In this document: in pieces, positions 16,335 to 28,200 of the stretch
Position numbering within the stretch: position 1 is the stretch's first letter
How the letters are laid out: each line of letters starts with the position of its first letter
From: Syngnathus acus
Lineage: Eukaryota; Chordata; Actinopteri; Syngnathiformes; Syngnathidae
Reading direction: 5' to 3'
NCBI RefSeq assembly: GCF_901709675.1
Contig: NC_051088.1
Location: 13,247,693 to 13,311,692 of the forward strand
DNA: 64,000 bases
Notes under the pieces: generated by a model
Databases searched by the model: none
What the model saw: only the letters and a program-made list of their open reading frames with translations
Told to the model about the DNA's origin: nothing
Made by a program: the position numbers and the translations under genes

Positions 16335-18515
16335 TGATTGATTGATTGATTAACATATCTTTATTTCGAACATATTTAAAACATGAAAATAGGGAGAAAA
16401 AAATCAAACAAATAACACTTTAAAGCAGTGGTTCTTAACCTTGTTGGAGCTACCGAACCCCACCAGTTTCATACGTGCATTCACCGAACCCCTCTTTAGT
16501 GAAAAATAAAATTCTTGTTTTCAAACTCAAGACATCAATGTTTTTAACTGTTGCACAAAATGAGCCGTGCATGAACATCACCTTGTTCAAAGTACAAAAC
16601 CAATACAATGCATGAACTCAAAACAAATTACATACGTGCAAATCAGTGTGACTTCTGCTGTTGCCTTTGCGAGACCAGTTCAGATGTGTTCGGACCTCCG
16701 CTGCCGAACCCCTGAGACCGATTCACCAAACCCCAAGGGTTCGATCGAACCCAGGTTTAGAACCACTGCTTTAAAGTGTCATATCTAAGTCCATGAAACA
16801 AGCATAGCGAGAGATAGATAGAGAGATTCATGGGGGGGACATGAAAGTCCTACTACAACATCCAAAATTTCAAATAATGGCAAGAGTTAACATTAGTTTG
16901 AATGTGAATGGTTAATTCTGAATGGAACCACATTCAACTTATAAGAATGTGGTGTCCCCACATTCTTCTCCCCATTCTTCATTTCAATTGTTTAATTTTT
17001 GTTCCCCTTTTGAAAAGATAAAACAAAACATTATTTTTTTTGTGTGTTATCAAGTTAGAAATCACATAACAGGTGAAAAAAGTTTTGAAAATATGAAGCT
17101 ACTACACTCGTAATACTTCTGGTTAAAACAAAATAGGTTAAAAATTGAGCCACTTCCTGGATTGTTTTGCGCAAAACACAAATTAATAATCCAGCGGTTT
17201 TAAAGGTGTATTTGTTCAGTTATACCACAAAAATCTGGCAGTTAAACAGAGGTGTGTAGACCTTGTACAGTGTATGCACTGGATATCGTAGCTACTTCTC
17301 GGCTTTCCACTCGCTGGCAAAATTGTAGCAAGCTAATGTACAAGGTTGGCATCTTGCCTGATCTTATTAACATTGATCCAGGTTTATTCAAGATAGATGG
17401 TCTGCTCTGCTCACAGAAACATCTCGCCAGTCTAATTGTGGCTGCTACCTTAACCTTTGCAAAGCGTGACGTGGTCTGAATGTCATCTATCTTCAAGGAT
17501 TAAATTACTGCAATTGCAAAAACAACAGACTACAAGTTATTGTCATACTTACATTTCCCCTCTAGATCTACTATGTGCCAAGTGATTCAGTATAAAAGAA
17601 CAATAAAACAACATTTGTAAAAGTATGAGCAACTCACTTTAATGTCAAGCATGTAAGAAATGTAAGAAATGAATAGACTGATTAAAATTCCAGAGAGGGA
17701 CTCGGCCCAGAGATGCTTATGCCTTAATATCGCACTCTTGGTTGTAGATTGGTAAAGAACGACCATGTTAAAGTAGCGCTGCCGTGTAGTGTGTGATTCT
17801 CGTATGTTAGTGCAGCGCAGGTCATGTGGGCTGTGTGGAGGGAAACCCCATTGATGAAGAAGGTGGGGGGTAGGGGGATAAGCACTGCAGTATTTTGCCT
17901 TGTTGCAAGCATCGATGCAACCTGTGGAGCATCCATTTTAAAAACAGCCGCTGTGAGGAAATGTTTGGAATTAAGAAAATCATCAGAATGGCACAGAGCA
18001 AAAAAATCTCCTCCGTCTTGATGTCATTGATGGGATGGGATTCGATACGGAATGCATTTAAGCACAAGATCATCAGTAGGCTGCTTCATAAATTTAGACA
18101 TAATAACTACTTGAAGTAACAGCTGGAGACTCATGATAAAATAACGTCTTAACAGAGAGATGCGTTTGTCTTACCACTCTTGCTGCTGTTCGTCGATGAC
18201 CAGGAGAATCTTGAACTTCTTGGATGTCGTGACTGAGGTTTGCTCCACAAGCCCTGCCGAGGCAGCCGTCTGCTTGACAACGTTAGTGATGGAGCTGAAG
18301 AAACCGGCTCCGCTCGATTGAGCCGGCGGGGCTTTTTTTTCAGGAGCCGGGGAAGTGGCTGGAGGCGTGGGTCCGGCTGTGGGGGACTTGGCAAGGGCTG
18401 TGGTGGCCGGTGGAGAAGGCTCAGCGGGGTCAGGCCTCTGAAGGTCTGTCATGTAGCCATTGGGCAGGTTGGAGATAAACGTGCTGTCCGAGAGACGCCT
18501 TCGCAAATAATTCAT
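12112..18515 (-). CDS. syn2: Synapsin II (IIb-type C-terminus), complete, 11 exons
   Basis: Phosphoprotein that tethers synaptic vesicles to actin; domain C has an ATP-grasp fold. Exons in transcript order: 18515-18175, 14545-14488, 14405-14314, 14225-14069, 14001-13912, 13830-13768, 13623-13481, 13399-13325, 13006-12904, 12589-12443, 12246-12112 (TGA). They total 1404 nt, 467 aa, with phases consistent. Domain A starts [11 protein letters not shown] with the conserved RRxS phosphosite. A Pro/Ala-rich domain B precedes the domain C core ([34 protein letters not shown]). The last exon encodes [12 protein letters not shown] and ends near VGPKPVQAN, which matches mammalian synapsin IIb (478 aa). 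No synapsin IIa domain-E exon was found. An in-frame ATG at 18578 would add 21 residues; the family-conserved start is 18515. Intron 1 is 3.6 kb, the rest 67-320 bp. Confidence 0.94.
13182..13327. repeat. Tandem duplication (about 74 + 72 bp) ending at a syn2 splice donor
   Basis: 13182-13255 and 13256-13327 are near-identical copies (both start ttttctagcacatctgtttt). The second copy runs into the last bases of syn2 exon 8 and its donor (minus strand caa|gtgagt); the first carries a decayed equivalent (caagttac). Confidence 0.75.
13683..13726. repeat. (AAAT)n microsatellite in syn2 intron 6
   Basis: About eleven AAAT units between syn2 exons 6 and 7; it makes up much of this 144-bp intron. 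Confidence 0.9.
16238..16350. repeat. Compound (GATA)n-(GATT)n microsatellite in syn2 intron 1
   Basis: About 24 uninterrupted GATA units, then four to five GATT units. Likely highly polymorphic. Confidence 0.95.
16426..16768. mobile_element. Non-autonomous hAT element (343 bp) with perfect 8-bp TSD
   Basis: Ends are CAGTGGTTCTTAACC... and ...GTTTAGAACCACTG, inverted with few mismatches. Flanked by CTTTAAAG at 16418-16425 and 16769-16776. The 8-bp duplication and CAGTGG end are typical of the hAT superfamily. The interior has repeated 'accgaacccc' motifs and no transposase. Inserted in syn2 intron 1. Confidence 0.85.
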
Positions 18516-20886
18516 GGCTGAAGAAAGTGTTGGAGGGTTGTGGAAAAAGACTCCCTGTTCTTGGTGCACAGCTGACAACGGCTGAGCTGTCGGTGTAAAT
18601 TCCCAGCGAATGTGCTCCCTTCCTGCTTGCTGGAAAATCCTCAGAGCTCCTACTCACTGGGGGTGACGTCACACCCTCCCTCGGCCAATCTCCTCACTCT
18701 GCATCCTCCTCAGCCATTGCAAAGGATGCTGAGGCTGTGCCACTCCTCTTCTCCCTCACTGCGTGGTCTGCTTCTTTACTACCCCTCCCCCACAGTATGC
18801 TGCCTATCAGGCATGTTTCTTCTTATTATTGCTTTTATTATTATTTTATCTCAGCTGTAGGAAACTGAAGCTTTTCCAGTGGGAATGTGCGCGTGTTTAG
18901 AGAATACATCGTCTTCACACCTCTTTCGATGTCCTTGCACGTTTGTGTATGTCTCTATAGCTCAGTCATTAAATCTAAAATGGCCGGTCGGACGTGTGGC
19001 CACTGCCGAGTGCAGAAGCAGCCCACTGAGACACAAAATGCAGTTAACTATTTCTCCCGAATGACTTTATTGATCATGCAGGCCTATTGTACGGTATGTT
19101 GAAGTACAACATTCTTTTTGACCTTCATCTCTCTGTGCTGTCTCAGTGCAATTTACATGTGCAAATTCATAAACAGAATTTGTGTAGTTAAAAATAAAAC
19201 AGCAAATGACATTATGTTGAAAAGTAAATTATTGTCCCATTTCTTTTTAAATACTGTTATTTTGATTGTTTGTTAATTTTAGTTTTCATATTCATTGCTA
19301 TACTTTAGTTTATTCTTTATTTCATACCCAGGGAGACCCACAATGTAAACAACAAGAAACAACAAGAAATGAAATAATAATAATAGTAAATATATAATAT
19401 TTTAATGGACTTTGATGTAAAATTGCACATTGCACACTCTCAAACAAGTGCACATTTTTATTTAGTTTTTGTTTGTGATTCAGAAGACATTTTCCTACGA
19501 AAGAAACAAGAAGCAACTCTTGGCTCTATATTGATACAAAGTCTGAAGATGAAATTAAACTCATCGAGTGAAAGCATTTTTGACAATAATGTTGCCAAGG
19601 ACAAGAAGGAACCAATCAATTAATCAATAAGCTCTAACTTCTTACAGATCACCGAAGGCTTGATTGAGACGGAGAGGAAAAAAATCTATAAAGTTTGAGA
19701 AGTGTTCTATAAAGGAGTGCACAGATGATGCATATAAGGAGCATAAGATTTTATTTACACTCACTGGCAAGTTGTGGCAACAAGATTTTCAGTGCATAAT
19801 GTACTCAAGTCAAGTCAAGTCAAGTTTATTCTAAATCACAGGCAAGTCTCAAAGGCTTCACATATACAAAAAAATTGAAAATTATTCTCAAATGTTAAAT
19901 TATTCTCAAATATCAAATGTCTCAAATCTTCTCAATGTACTGGAATACACTAGTGGAGTTGATCAAAAATGTCTTTGCAAAACTAACCATGCTCATTATA
20001 GTTCATTTAACAATGTTTATAGTTTTCGAATTTCCCTATAAAAGCGTAAAATTCATTTGACACAGATTCAAACTAAATGATTGTGGTTGTAGTTTGCAAT
20101 GCTGCTCTGCTTCTCAATAAGTCGAAATGTTAATTTAAGATTGCCAAGAAAGCAATGGGAGGGTTATTTGATAAGCAGCGACAACACATTTCAAGCGCAG
20201 ACGTATAATACAACAATAATAGTAATATTCATAATTCACGCCATCGTAAATCACAGTGACCGAGGAAGCTGTGGCGTGTCTCGTCCAGTAGGGCGCCACA
20301 GAAGCTCTTTGTCCACACACGGAGACAGACGCAAGTTGGGCTATAATCATGTTTTTGTCGTGCTTGGAAAACTAGACGCTTTTGTACAAATTATACTGAC
20401 GGCCAGCGTTACTGTTGCGGGACACAGTGAACGCACCGCAGCTTAACTGTAAGTCGGCGGGTGTGTTTATTTGGATGGAATAACAAAGACAACGAAAAAG
20501 TTGGCGACGAGCTGGCGGCTAGTTGGTGCGCATGCTAAAGTTAGCTAGCAAGTTTATCACAAGTAGTAAGACATTCGAGTGCGAACTGTAAAACTATATT
20601 TTAAAATGTTTGATTCTTATAATGGCAACAAATTGACGAGCGGGTTAACAATGTGACAAGTGAAACACTAGCCGATGGATTAGCTCTTAGGCTATCGTTG
20701 TTTTGTTGGGCGCCTTTAAAACATGCTAGCTTAAATCCGGAGAAGGCAGACTTTTCATATCTGAAGTGCTTAGAACGTCACCCAAACAACTGATTTCTAC
20801 AACTTCGATTCTTTAGGAAATACGTTTGTTGTCTTGACCGGTGATGCCTGCTAGCGTCGATGTTAGCAGCCAGCCTGTTCGTGTAA
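18516..20886. other. Shared divergent promoter region of syn2 and vgll4
   Basis: syn2 is read leftward and vgll4 rightward from this 2.4-kb interval. It contains the syn2 leader and CRE, a low-complexity AT-rich stretch near 19140-19400, four TCAAG units near 19806-19826, and GC-richer sequence at 20260-20880 that probably holds the vgll4 leader. A possible leader acceptor (ctttag) ends at 20816. No coding exon is supported. Confidence 0.5.
18664..18671. promoter_or_regulatory. Consensus CRE (TGACGTCA) upstream of syn2
   Basis: Perfect palindromic cAMP-response element about 150 bp upstream of the syn2 start codon, in a GC-rich stretch. CREB-family proteins bind this octamer; mammalian synapsin promoters also carry CRE-type sites. 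Use here is inferred. Confidence 0.55.
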
Positions 20887-22954
20887 ATGCTGTTGCCTAG
20901 AATGGACCTGTTGAACTCTCAGTACCTGGACAAGATGAACAACAACATCGGGAGACTGCACTACGGAGGTGACTTTCTCAGCATACATTCGGCAAATAAT
21001 TTACTTTATTGTCATTTTCATCCAAGGTGGTGCTTGGCATTTGTGTTACTGCCAGATTTGATAATAATAGTGACAGTTGGGTAATTACATTGCAGGGCAC
21101 ACCTATCCTTTTGTAGACTTAACCAGTTTGCTTGGAGTTCATTAAATGCAGTGTGTGTTTATGCGCCTGCTGTGATTATTTTATTCATATTTGATGGTTA
21201 TTCCAACAGATGAGTCCAGGACACCCTCGCTGCCCTCTGCTATATCAAGCATAAGCGGGCCGCCTCCTCTCTGTCCAAGCAAACGGAAGTACGGTGATGA
21301 ACAAACAACGAAGGATCCGATGAATTGTGATGATGACCACATGACCAAAATGAGCAGACTTTTTGCAACTCACCTGTAAGTTCCTTTAGTGCAAAGATTG
21401 AGCTTTCTCCTGCTACCATCATTCATTTGAAATGAGTGTTCCGTTAGCGATATGAAACTTTGAGATGATTGACACACAGTAAACTTGTAAACTTCAAATA
21501 TGATATCTGCTGCAGTTCTGTACTCTGGTTACATTATTCTTATCGTTATCCAGGGCTCGTCCCTCTGCTGGAGACAACCGCAATGAACACTGGAGCCTGT
21601 GCCACAGTCCTGCGGAGCACATCAGCTCTTCCTCCAATGGTCTCCATGGGAACCATCTGTATGCTTCCATTTCTGGCTATGCTGTGGACCAGCCGCTGGC
21701 TCTGACCAAAAGCAGCCTTGACAACGCAGTTGGGGGCAGGGAGAGGTCCACTGCCAGTGCAGCTGTTGAGCGGCAGCAGGTACATACGTGGTCAGCATGT
21801 CTTTCTCACTCACAAGGACATGAGCATCTGTTTTATGGGAGATGTGTGCTTGATTGAGTGAGTCATCCTAAATGAGAACCCAACCTCTTAACTTTGTTTC
21901 TCCAACTAAATAATGTTTTCTTTTTCAGAATCGGCCTTCTGTTATCATCTGTGCTCCTGCAAGCAACCGCAATTGTCAACTCTCTCACTGCCACATGAAT
22001 GGCTGCTCTCCAAGCTCAACCTCTGATGAGAGAAAGAGTAAGCTCTTTGTCGTCACTTATTGGAAGTTGTTCTGAGGGTGCTTTCTTGTACTGGGTGCCG
22101 ACTGTTTTTGATAATGTTTATATAAGTTTTATTAAGCTCTGTAAATATAACTTTTGCTGCCTCTTGACCAGGACTCCCTTGTAAAAGAGGTTTTTAATCT
22201 TAGTGGGACTTTCCTGGTTAAATAAAGGCTGAATAAAAGAAATTCTTTCGCTGCTGCACAAACTAGTTCATTGCATGTAATTTGTAAGTCACGTCATTAT
22301 CAAATGAGGACCGCTTTACCTAGTTATATAACTACTTTATCTCAATATAGAAGGCTACAACAAAACAAAGTGGCCTTTGTGACAGTCTCAAACTGTCAAA
22401 TATAATTTAATGGCCGTTTTAAATGTTATCACTAGGTGTCACCCTTGCTTTAGTTATGTAGACTGCCGCTCTTGTGCATGTCTGTTGTCCTTGCCCATTG
22501 TCAAAACGACTCCAGCTCCTACAAAAGTCATTTAAAATAACAGACCGGTAAAAATTCATTTTCCAGCATTTGATTAGTCAGTCTGTATAAGGAATAAAAG
22601 TGCAAACATCAATGGCAAGATTTAAGGCGATTCAGTATCAAAATAATGACATGCCCCGTAAACTGCTATATTGGACGTTTTGGACCGCTTCATGTAATGT
22701 CTGCAACTTTGTGGTTTTTAACATGCAATTTTTTTGTTTCAGCTAACACAGTTTGCGATCCCGTGATTGAGGAACACTTCCGCCGTAGCCTGGGAAAAAA
22801 CTACAAAGCAGAAGAACCTGTGACCAACCCGGCGTCCAACTCCGTCTCAATCACGGGCTCAGTGGATGACCACTTTGCCAAGGCGCTGGGAGACGCCTGG
22901 ATCCAGATCAAGGCCAAAGGTGGGGGTCACCAGACCCCTGAAGCAGATCCATGA
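20887..22954 (+). CDS. vgll4: Vestigial-like family member 4 (TEAD cofactor), complete, 5 exons
   Basis: Nuclear cofactor that binds TEAD transcription factors through two Tondu motifs and competes with YAP, restraining Hippo-pathway output. Exons: 20887-20968, 21210-21375, 21554-21779, 21929-22037, 22743-22954 (TGA). They total 795 nt, 264 aa. The N-terminus MDLLNSQYLDKMNNNIG matches vertebrate VGLL4. A Ser/Pro-rich middle includes PPPLCPSKRK and DDDHMTKMSR. Tondu 1 is VIEEHFRRSLGKNY and Tondu 2 is VDDHFAKALGDAW, both in the last exon. The tail after Tondu 2 is short (about 15 residues); human VGLL4 runs much longer there. A second start six codons in (Met6) is possible. Confidence 0.94.
22100..22245 (+). 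repeat. 3' tail of a non-LTR retrotransposon in vgll4 intron 4
   Basis: Contains the CTTGACCAGGACTCCCTTG ... TTAATCTTAGTGGGA ... CCTGGTTAAATAAAGG sequence that ends many fish LINE (L2/Rex1-like) copies, followed by a short gaataaaag tail. 5'-truncated and non-coding. Family assignment is from memory of the tail consensus. Confidence 0.5.
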
Positions 22955-24800
22955 AGAGGTGAGAAAAAAAGGTTCCAATTACTAGTATCAAATCTCTGCA
23001 GCCAGGAACAATATAAGACAAGGTTTTTGTCTTCCTGAGTCTAAACTCCAATCCCTTGCCTTACAAATTAAACGCAAAAAAATTACTCCAGTGTTAAGTA
23101 AGTAATTATCAATGGATTGATTTGTTTTGTCTTGCTAATAAGAAAAGCAGAATGAACAAGAAACAATTGTCACCTTTTTTCAGAGCTGTTTGTTTACCTG
23201 CCTTTGTAGCCAAAGAAACTTCAACTTGCCTTTCAGCGTGCAAGCCGTACATGCTTTTACGGCTAAATGCCTTCAGATTTTAATCCACACCACTTTTGCT
23301 TCTGTATTACTTGAAGATACACTCCCTGTCTCGTTTGCAGTGTTACATTTTGAGTGGTTTACGAAACTGTTTGTGATTCGGAACCCAATAGTCCAATTGA
23401 GACCCCCCCCCCGACATTTGCTTTCTTAATACACTAGGACAATCCATCCTACGCCCTTGAACTGGACTCCACTCCACTGTTAAATAATTGTAGTGAATTG
23501 CTCTATGACGTAATCTAATCCTAATCGATATCTGTAACTCAAAAGCATGTTTCAAATAGCTGGATTCTATCACAAACCTTGCTCAGAATTTATTTTTTAT
23601 CTAACATTGTAGAAAATACTCACTGCTGGTACAGTTGTACTCTATATTTTTTTTGTATCTGTTTCACATTATGGTGGGAGGTGTGCACGTTGGCATGTTC
23701 TTGAAAGCGCAGCCTCTGGAAAGGTTGTCTGAATGCCGATAGCTAGCTAGGCAACGTCGCTTCATTACTCCGCGTAGCCGGATGCTACACCTTCGCATGT
23801 GACTGAAAGCTATTAAATGGGAGCTGCTGTTGGTGTTGACTCTATTTAATCTGGGCATATTGGTTTGTTGAATTTTCTTGGGAAAGCTAATTCTCAATTT
23901 ATTTGAAGCCCATCTCCAATTACCAGAAATTAAATTGAAGAGGCCTGGAATTAACACAATTTGGCAATGGAGCAGAGGAAATTGTCACCCCCTACTGTCA
24001 GTAACATAGTTAGATTTTTTCAGAGACAAAACTGACTAAAACTGAGTCATTGTTTGACTAATGAGTCAAGGTATAGACTTTAAGTTTTTGTTTTAATAGT
24101 TTGTTTTTAAAAAAAATCATTTGGCATGATCACAGTAGCTTAATGTTTGTCAACATTTATTGACGGGATTATAAATTTTATAGATAAGATTTTATAGATA
24201 AAAAATATATATATCCTGTAATATTCAGATAATCCCCATACCTTTGTATTAATCAACGTTTTTGGAGCTGTTACACTCTTGTTTATATTTTACTGTACTC
24301 TTACATGACCATCATTGCGCAGAGCGGAATGATCATGTGTATTTTGTTTCTATTGTGTGAGGCATATTCATATGTAGCATGGAAGTTCCCTATTCTCTTA
24401 CCATGCCTTTCATCTTTTGTATCGCTTGATTACTATCCCCACAGTTTTGAGATGATGAACGTGCAGGGACACATCGTTTTTTTGCATAAAGAGCTCGGCA
24501 AAGTGTCAGATGTCTGCGAGACTAGTTAAGAGTCTAGAGTGGGCTGGAGGGGAGGGAAGGGGTTATCACCGATTTGACTTGTTTGACACAAGCAGATTTT
24601 TAACTCATATTTGGGGTATCAGCCCATTGTTATTTAATTTCGTTATTTAGACAGACTGTACCCAAGTACCCGAGTCATGTATCTTCACATAGATGAGGAA
24701 ATAAGATGCCTTTGTACACTTGGGTTCATATTTCTCTGGAAGAAAATACCACTGTTTTATAATGATTGTCTTCAAAATAAACACAAAAACTCAACTTTGT
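22955..24800 (+). other. vgll4: Probable vgll4 3' UTR
   Basis: From the TGA to a canonical AATAAA at 24776-24781 followed by GT-rich sequence (gtgtgctttttgtgtg). No open frame of interest. The extent is inferred from the poly(A) signal. Confidence 0.5.
24776..24781 (+). terminator. vgll4: Candidate poly(A) signal of vgll4
   Basis: AATAAA with a GT-rich downstream element within 30 bp, 1.8 kb after the vgll4 stop. Confidence 0.5.
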
Positions 24801-25200
24801 GTGCTTTTTGTGTGACTGTTCTGATGACGGTAAAACATTCACTTGGCATTCAAGGGTGAACTATTTTTGGCCAAAGTGCCTCTGATTGAGAGCAGGCTTT
24901 TGCTCTTGATTGTGCCGCAGCAATTTAGCACAACAAATTATGAACCGAATGCGTTTTTTTCTAAACAACACAAACACGAAAAAGGCATCAAACTGGCCTG
25001 GACAACAATCTTTGTATCATGAATAATTAGTTGCACAACCTTTTGAGGCACTCGCAGCAATAACATGATTACTCTCTAAACGCTTGGCTGCAATCGCTCG
25101 TTGGTGTACTTGTTAGAACGATCGCAGCCGTTAAGGAAAAAATTCATCACTCAATTATGAGGTTGACTTCACTTTTGTTTTTTTAAAGTTGTCTTTGCTA

Positions 25201-25216
25201 CCACCAGGTGGCAGTG
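25201..25216 (+). promoter_or_regulatory. CTCF-like motif
   Basis: CCACCAGGTGGCAGTG matches the CTCF core consensus in forward orientation, just downstream of vgll4. Motif match only. Confidence 0.4.
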
Positions 25217-28200
25217 TTCACCTACTAGCCAAACTTGGCTCAAACAAAGATTTGTGCATCGTCTTTTCAGGTGAGATTGCTGTGTCTCCTAGTAACTGGA
25301 AAAGATGCACCATTCGTAAAGAAATTGTCAAACGAGAAAAGAGATATTTTTTTCCTCCTCTCTCGCTCATCAATTTTTACCTGAACCCCCTCAGGATGGA
25401 ATCTGCCTCCCCCATCTATTTACAATCTCCCATATTATAATGCAGTATGCCTTCCGAAGAAGCCGAGCTACTCTTGTGGCATGATGGCTGAAACATGCAC
25501 ATTTTTCTTTGTGTGCAAAACCAATCACTCAAATAGACCTACTCAGACATCAGGTTTCATCAGCGGTGTGACATGAAAAGAGCATCTAACTCAAGATGAC
25601 TCATCAGGGTCACGGCAATTTCATCTTGGCTTTCTTTCAGTGCGGCCACCAGGAACATGACATCTTGACGACCGCTTACAATACAGGAGCAAGCGAATGG
25701 GCCGTCGTTTCAATTTGCTCTTCATGGTTTACGTAAAGGGCGAGAACCAATGAAGGGGTTTCGCCACAGCGCCACTTTACATGTGCTACAGACTTCTAAT
25801 TAATCCAATTGTACAAATGCATGATTTTACTACAGTATAAAAACTGCAAATGTCACAAACTGGCTCGCATATTAGTCTTCACAAATGGTTGATGGTTCCG
25901 TAATTCCAAATTTGTTGTGCCCGAACGGAATGCACCCCAATCGGCAGCATCCCCGAGCGCTCAACGTCTGCGGAATTTGCATGATTGCCTGTAGATTATT
26001 TGAGCATTATCTATTCCCCCCTTCTCGCCGTCTTTCTTCAGTGGCTCTCTGCTGTGATGATGCGCACACATCCTTGGGCTAAAGAATCTAAAATAGATCA
26101 TACAAGCAACTGGAGTAGATGCACAGGGAGAGGAAGTGGCTCACGGGCAGACTTGAGTCATGCTGGCAAGATCATGCACCCTGATCTGACAGCCTAACAC
26201 GCCAGATTACAGAGTACGTCATTTTCAAAATGCAGCCCCGGCCTCACAATTGGTCGCAAACGCAAACAACCTCGATGGATTTGCCAACATATTCCTCTTT
26301 AACGTGGAGCGCACCGTAACAGGCAGAAAAATGGACCTGATGAACATCTCGAGCTCAAGACATTGCAGCTCATTCATTGTGTCACGTGGACTGCTGGCAA
26401 TGGCATAACCTTTGTGGAGGGAAGACAAGATGCGGTCACTGTGGATCACAGTCTCCCGCTGAACACAAACAGACCCTGTCAGGCCGTCTCAACATCAGCT
26501 TTCAGCGGCGCACCACCACCAACTCACTACTGATCACTCTTTTCCCCTCACATCCTCCTCCCACCTGCTCAGACAGTTCCTTCTTGACCGGGGTCTGCTC
26601 GTGGGGCCCCCTACCCACATGTTTCACGCATGTGCCGATACATGTCTCCTTTAAGGTGATTGCTGTGCGACTTTGACCTCTATTGTTGGACTCATTTGGA
26701 CCATTGTTTGGCCAGGGGCACCGCGCACATGTCTGCACAGTATTTCTTATTGATAGTCTTGGCGATGAATCCATTTATTCATAATTGATTGATGTGTTAA
26801 TGATTGATTTGCAGGCCATCTGGTATGCAAGAACATGCAGCCAATAACCCCCAGCCTATCTAATCTTTGCGTTTCGTCCGTCCATCCATCCGTCCCTCCA
26901 TTATGAATAAATGTAGGATTTACACAATCGGGATTTTGGAACCAATCAGCCATTTAAAAACATAGTCGACAACCAATCCGATCAGAAGATGGAACAAGCT
27001 AATCAATCAATTTAAATGATTCATTTACTGGACAATTAATTGCAGCCTCGCCCACAAAATTTGCATTTTGAAATACATTGGGAAAATAATTAACCCGTGT
27101 GAGGATGAAGCGGTTCGAAATACGGATGGATAATTAAACCTTAAAAATTACCTCACAATGAACCTGACCGCCCCTCCTCCCCCCCAAAAACCCTAAATTA
27201 TTTATGAATATAGGGAGGAAATAACACCCCCACTCTAGAGTGAACGAGATTGTGTTTGCTGTAATGTCATTTTGCGGGCCCCTTCAATGATATCATTGAT
27301 CCATTCACAAATTATAGCATTACAAGCAATCACAGATTTTGCATAGAATGCAGAATATCTGCCAATCAGGTGATCAAATTTGTGTAGTCTAAATAAAAGC
27401 TTTAAAATCAAATCATAATTTTATTCCCATACATAATTTTACAAATGAATTCTTATTACTCCAAAGTAACAAGATTATTTTCCGCACGACACGATCCATC
27501 TGATGGATCTGGTGGGCCACTGCCCCACTTGCCCCTAATGATGGCGATGCGCATGAACTAAATGTTGCCATCGTCACTCAGGGGCATTTTCATGTCTCAT
27601 TAAGAGGTCCGTTAAGGCCGACGTTATGCTCGCTTGACTGAGCTGCTTTAATAAGGAAAGTGACCCAACACCAATTTGAGCAGCAATATTTTCCACTCCC
27701 ACGTCCAATCTGCTGCCGCCGTCCGTGGTCATATCTCTTCCCCCTTGCCAGTGTTGAACAACCACACACACTCTATTCCCATTTACCATAGCACCCCCAT
27801 AACCCACTACAACTCCCCCCCTCTGTGTGTTTGGCAGTCACACAGTCAGCCATGTGTGCGCCCAAGACGTTACATAACGCTCGCTTTCCCGCACTCCAGA
27901 TCAAAGCGAAGAATCCAGCACAGGATTGCTCCTCGCTGACTTCCTCTTCGCTTCCACCATCCCATTGTTGCATGGCATCCATCCCGGTGTCCTTATAGTA
28001 GGCTACCTTCAAATCTGCTTGGCTTTTGCGCTTCAATTTCGAAATCCAAATGTAACCAACTACGAATGATCACAAGTTGAGTGAAGAAGATGTAAGATGC
28101 CGCAAGCGCGCCGATCCTAGCCTTGACTTTTTGATGTGCTTGCCGTCATTTACTTGTGTCATCACGTACAAATGAATGTTAACCCGGTCTGGGGAGGAAT

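Noticed and set aside
18240-18521. 93-aa open frame on the plus strand
   Set aside because: Antisense shadow of syn2 exon 1; only the minus strand encodes recognisable synapsin domains A and B.
24305-24529. 74-aa hydrophobic open frame in the vgll4 downstream region
   Set aside because: Lies within the presumed 3' UTR, with no family resemblance.
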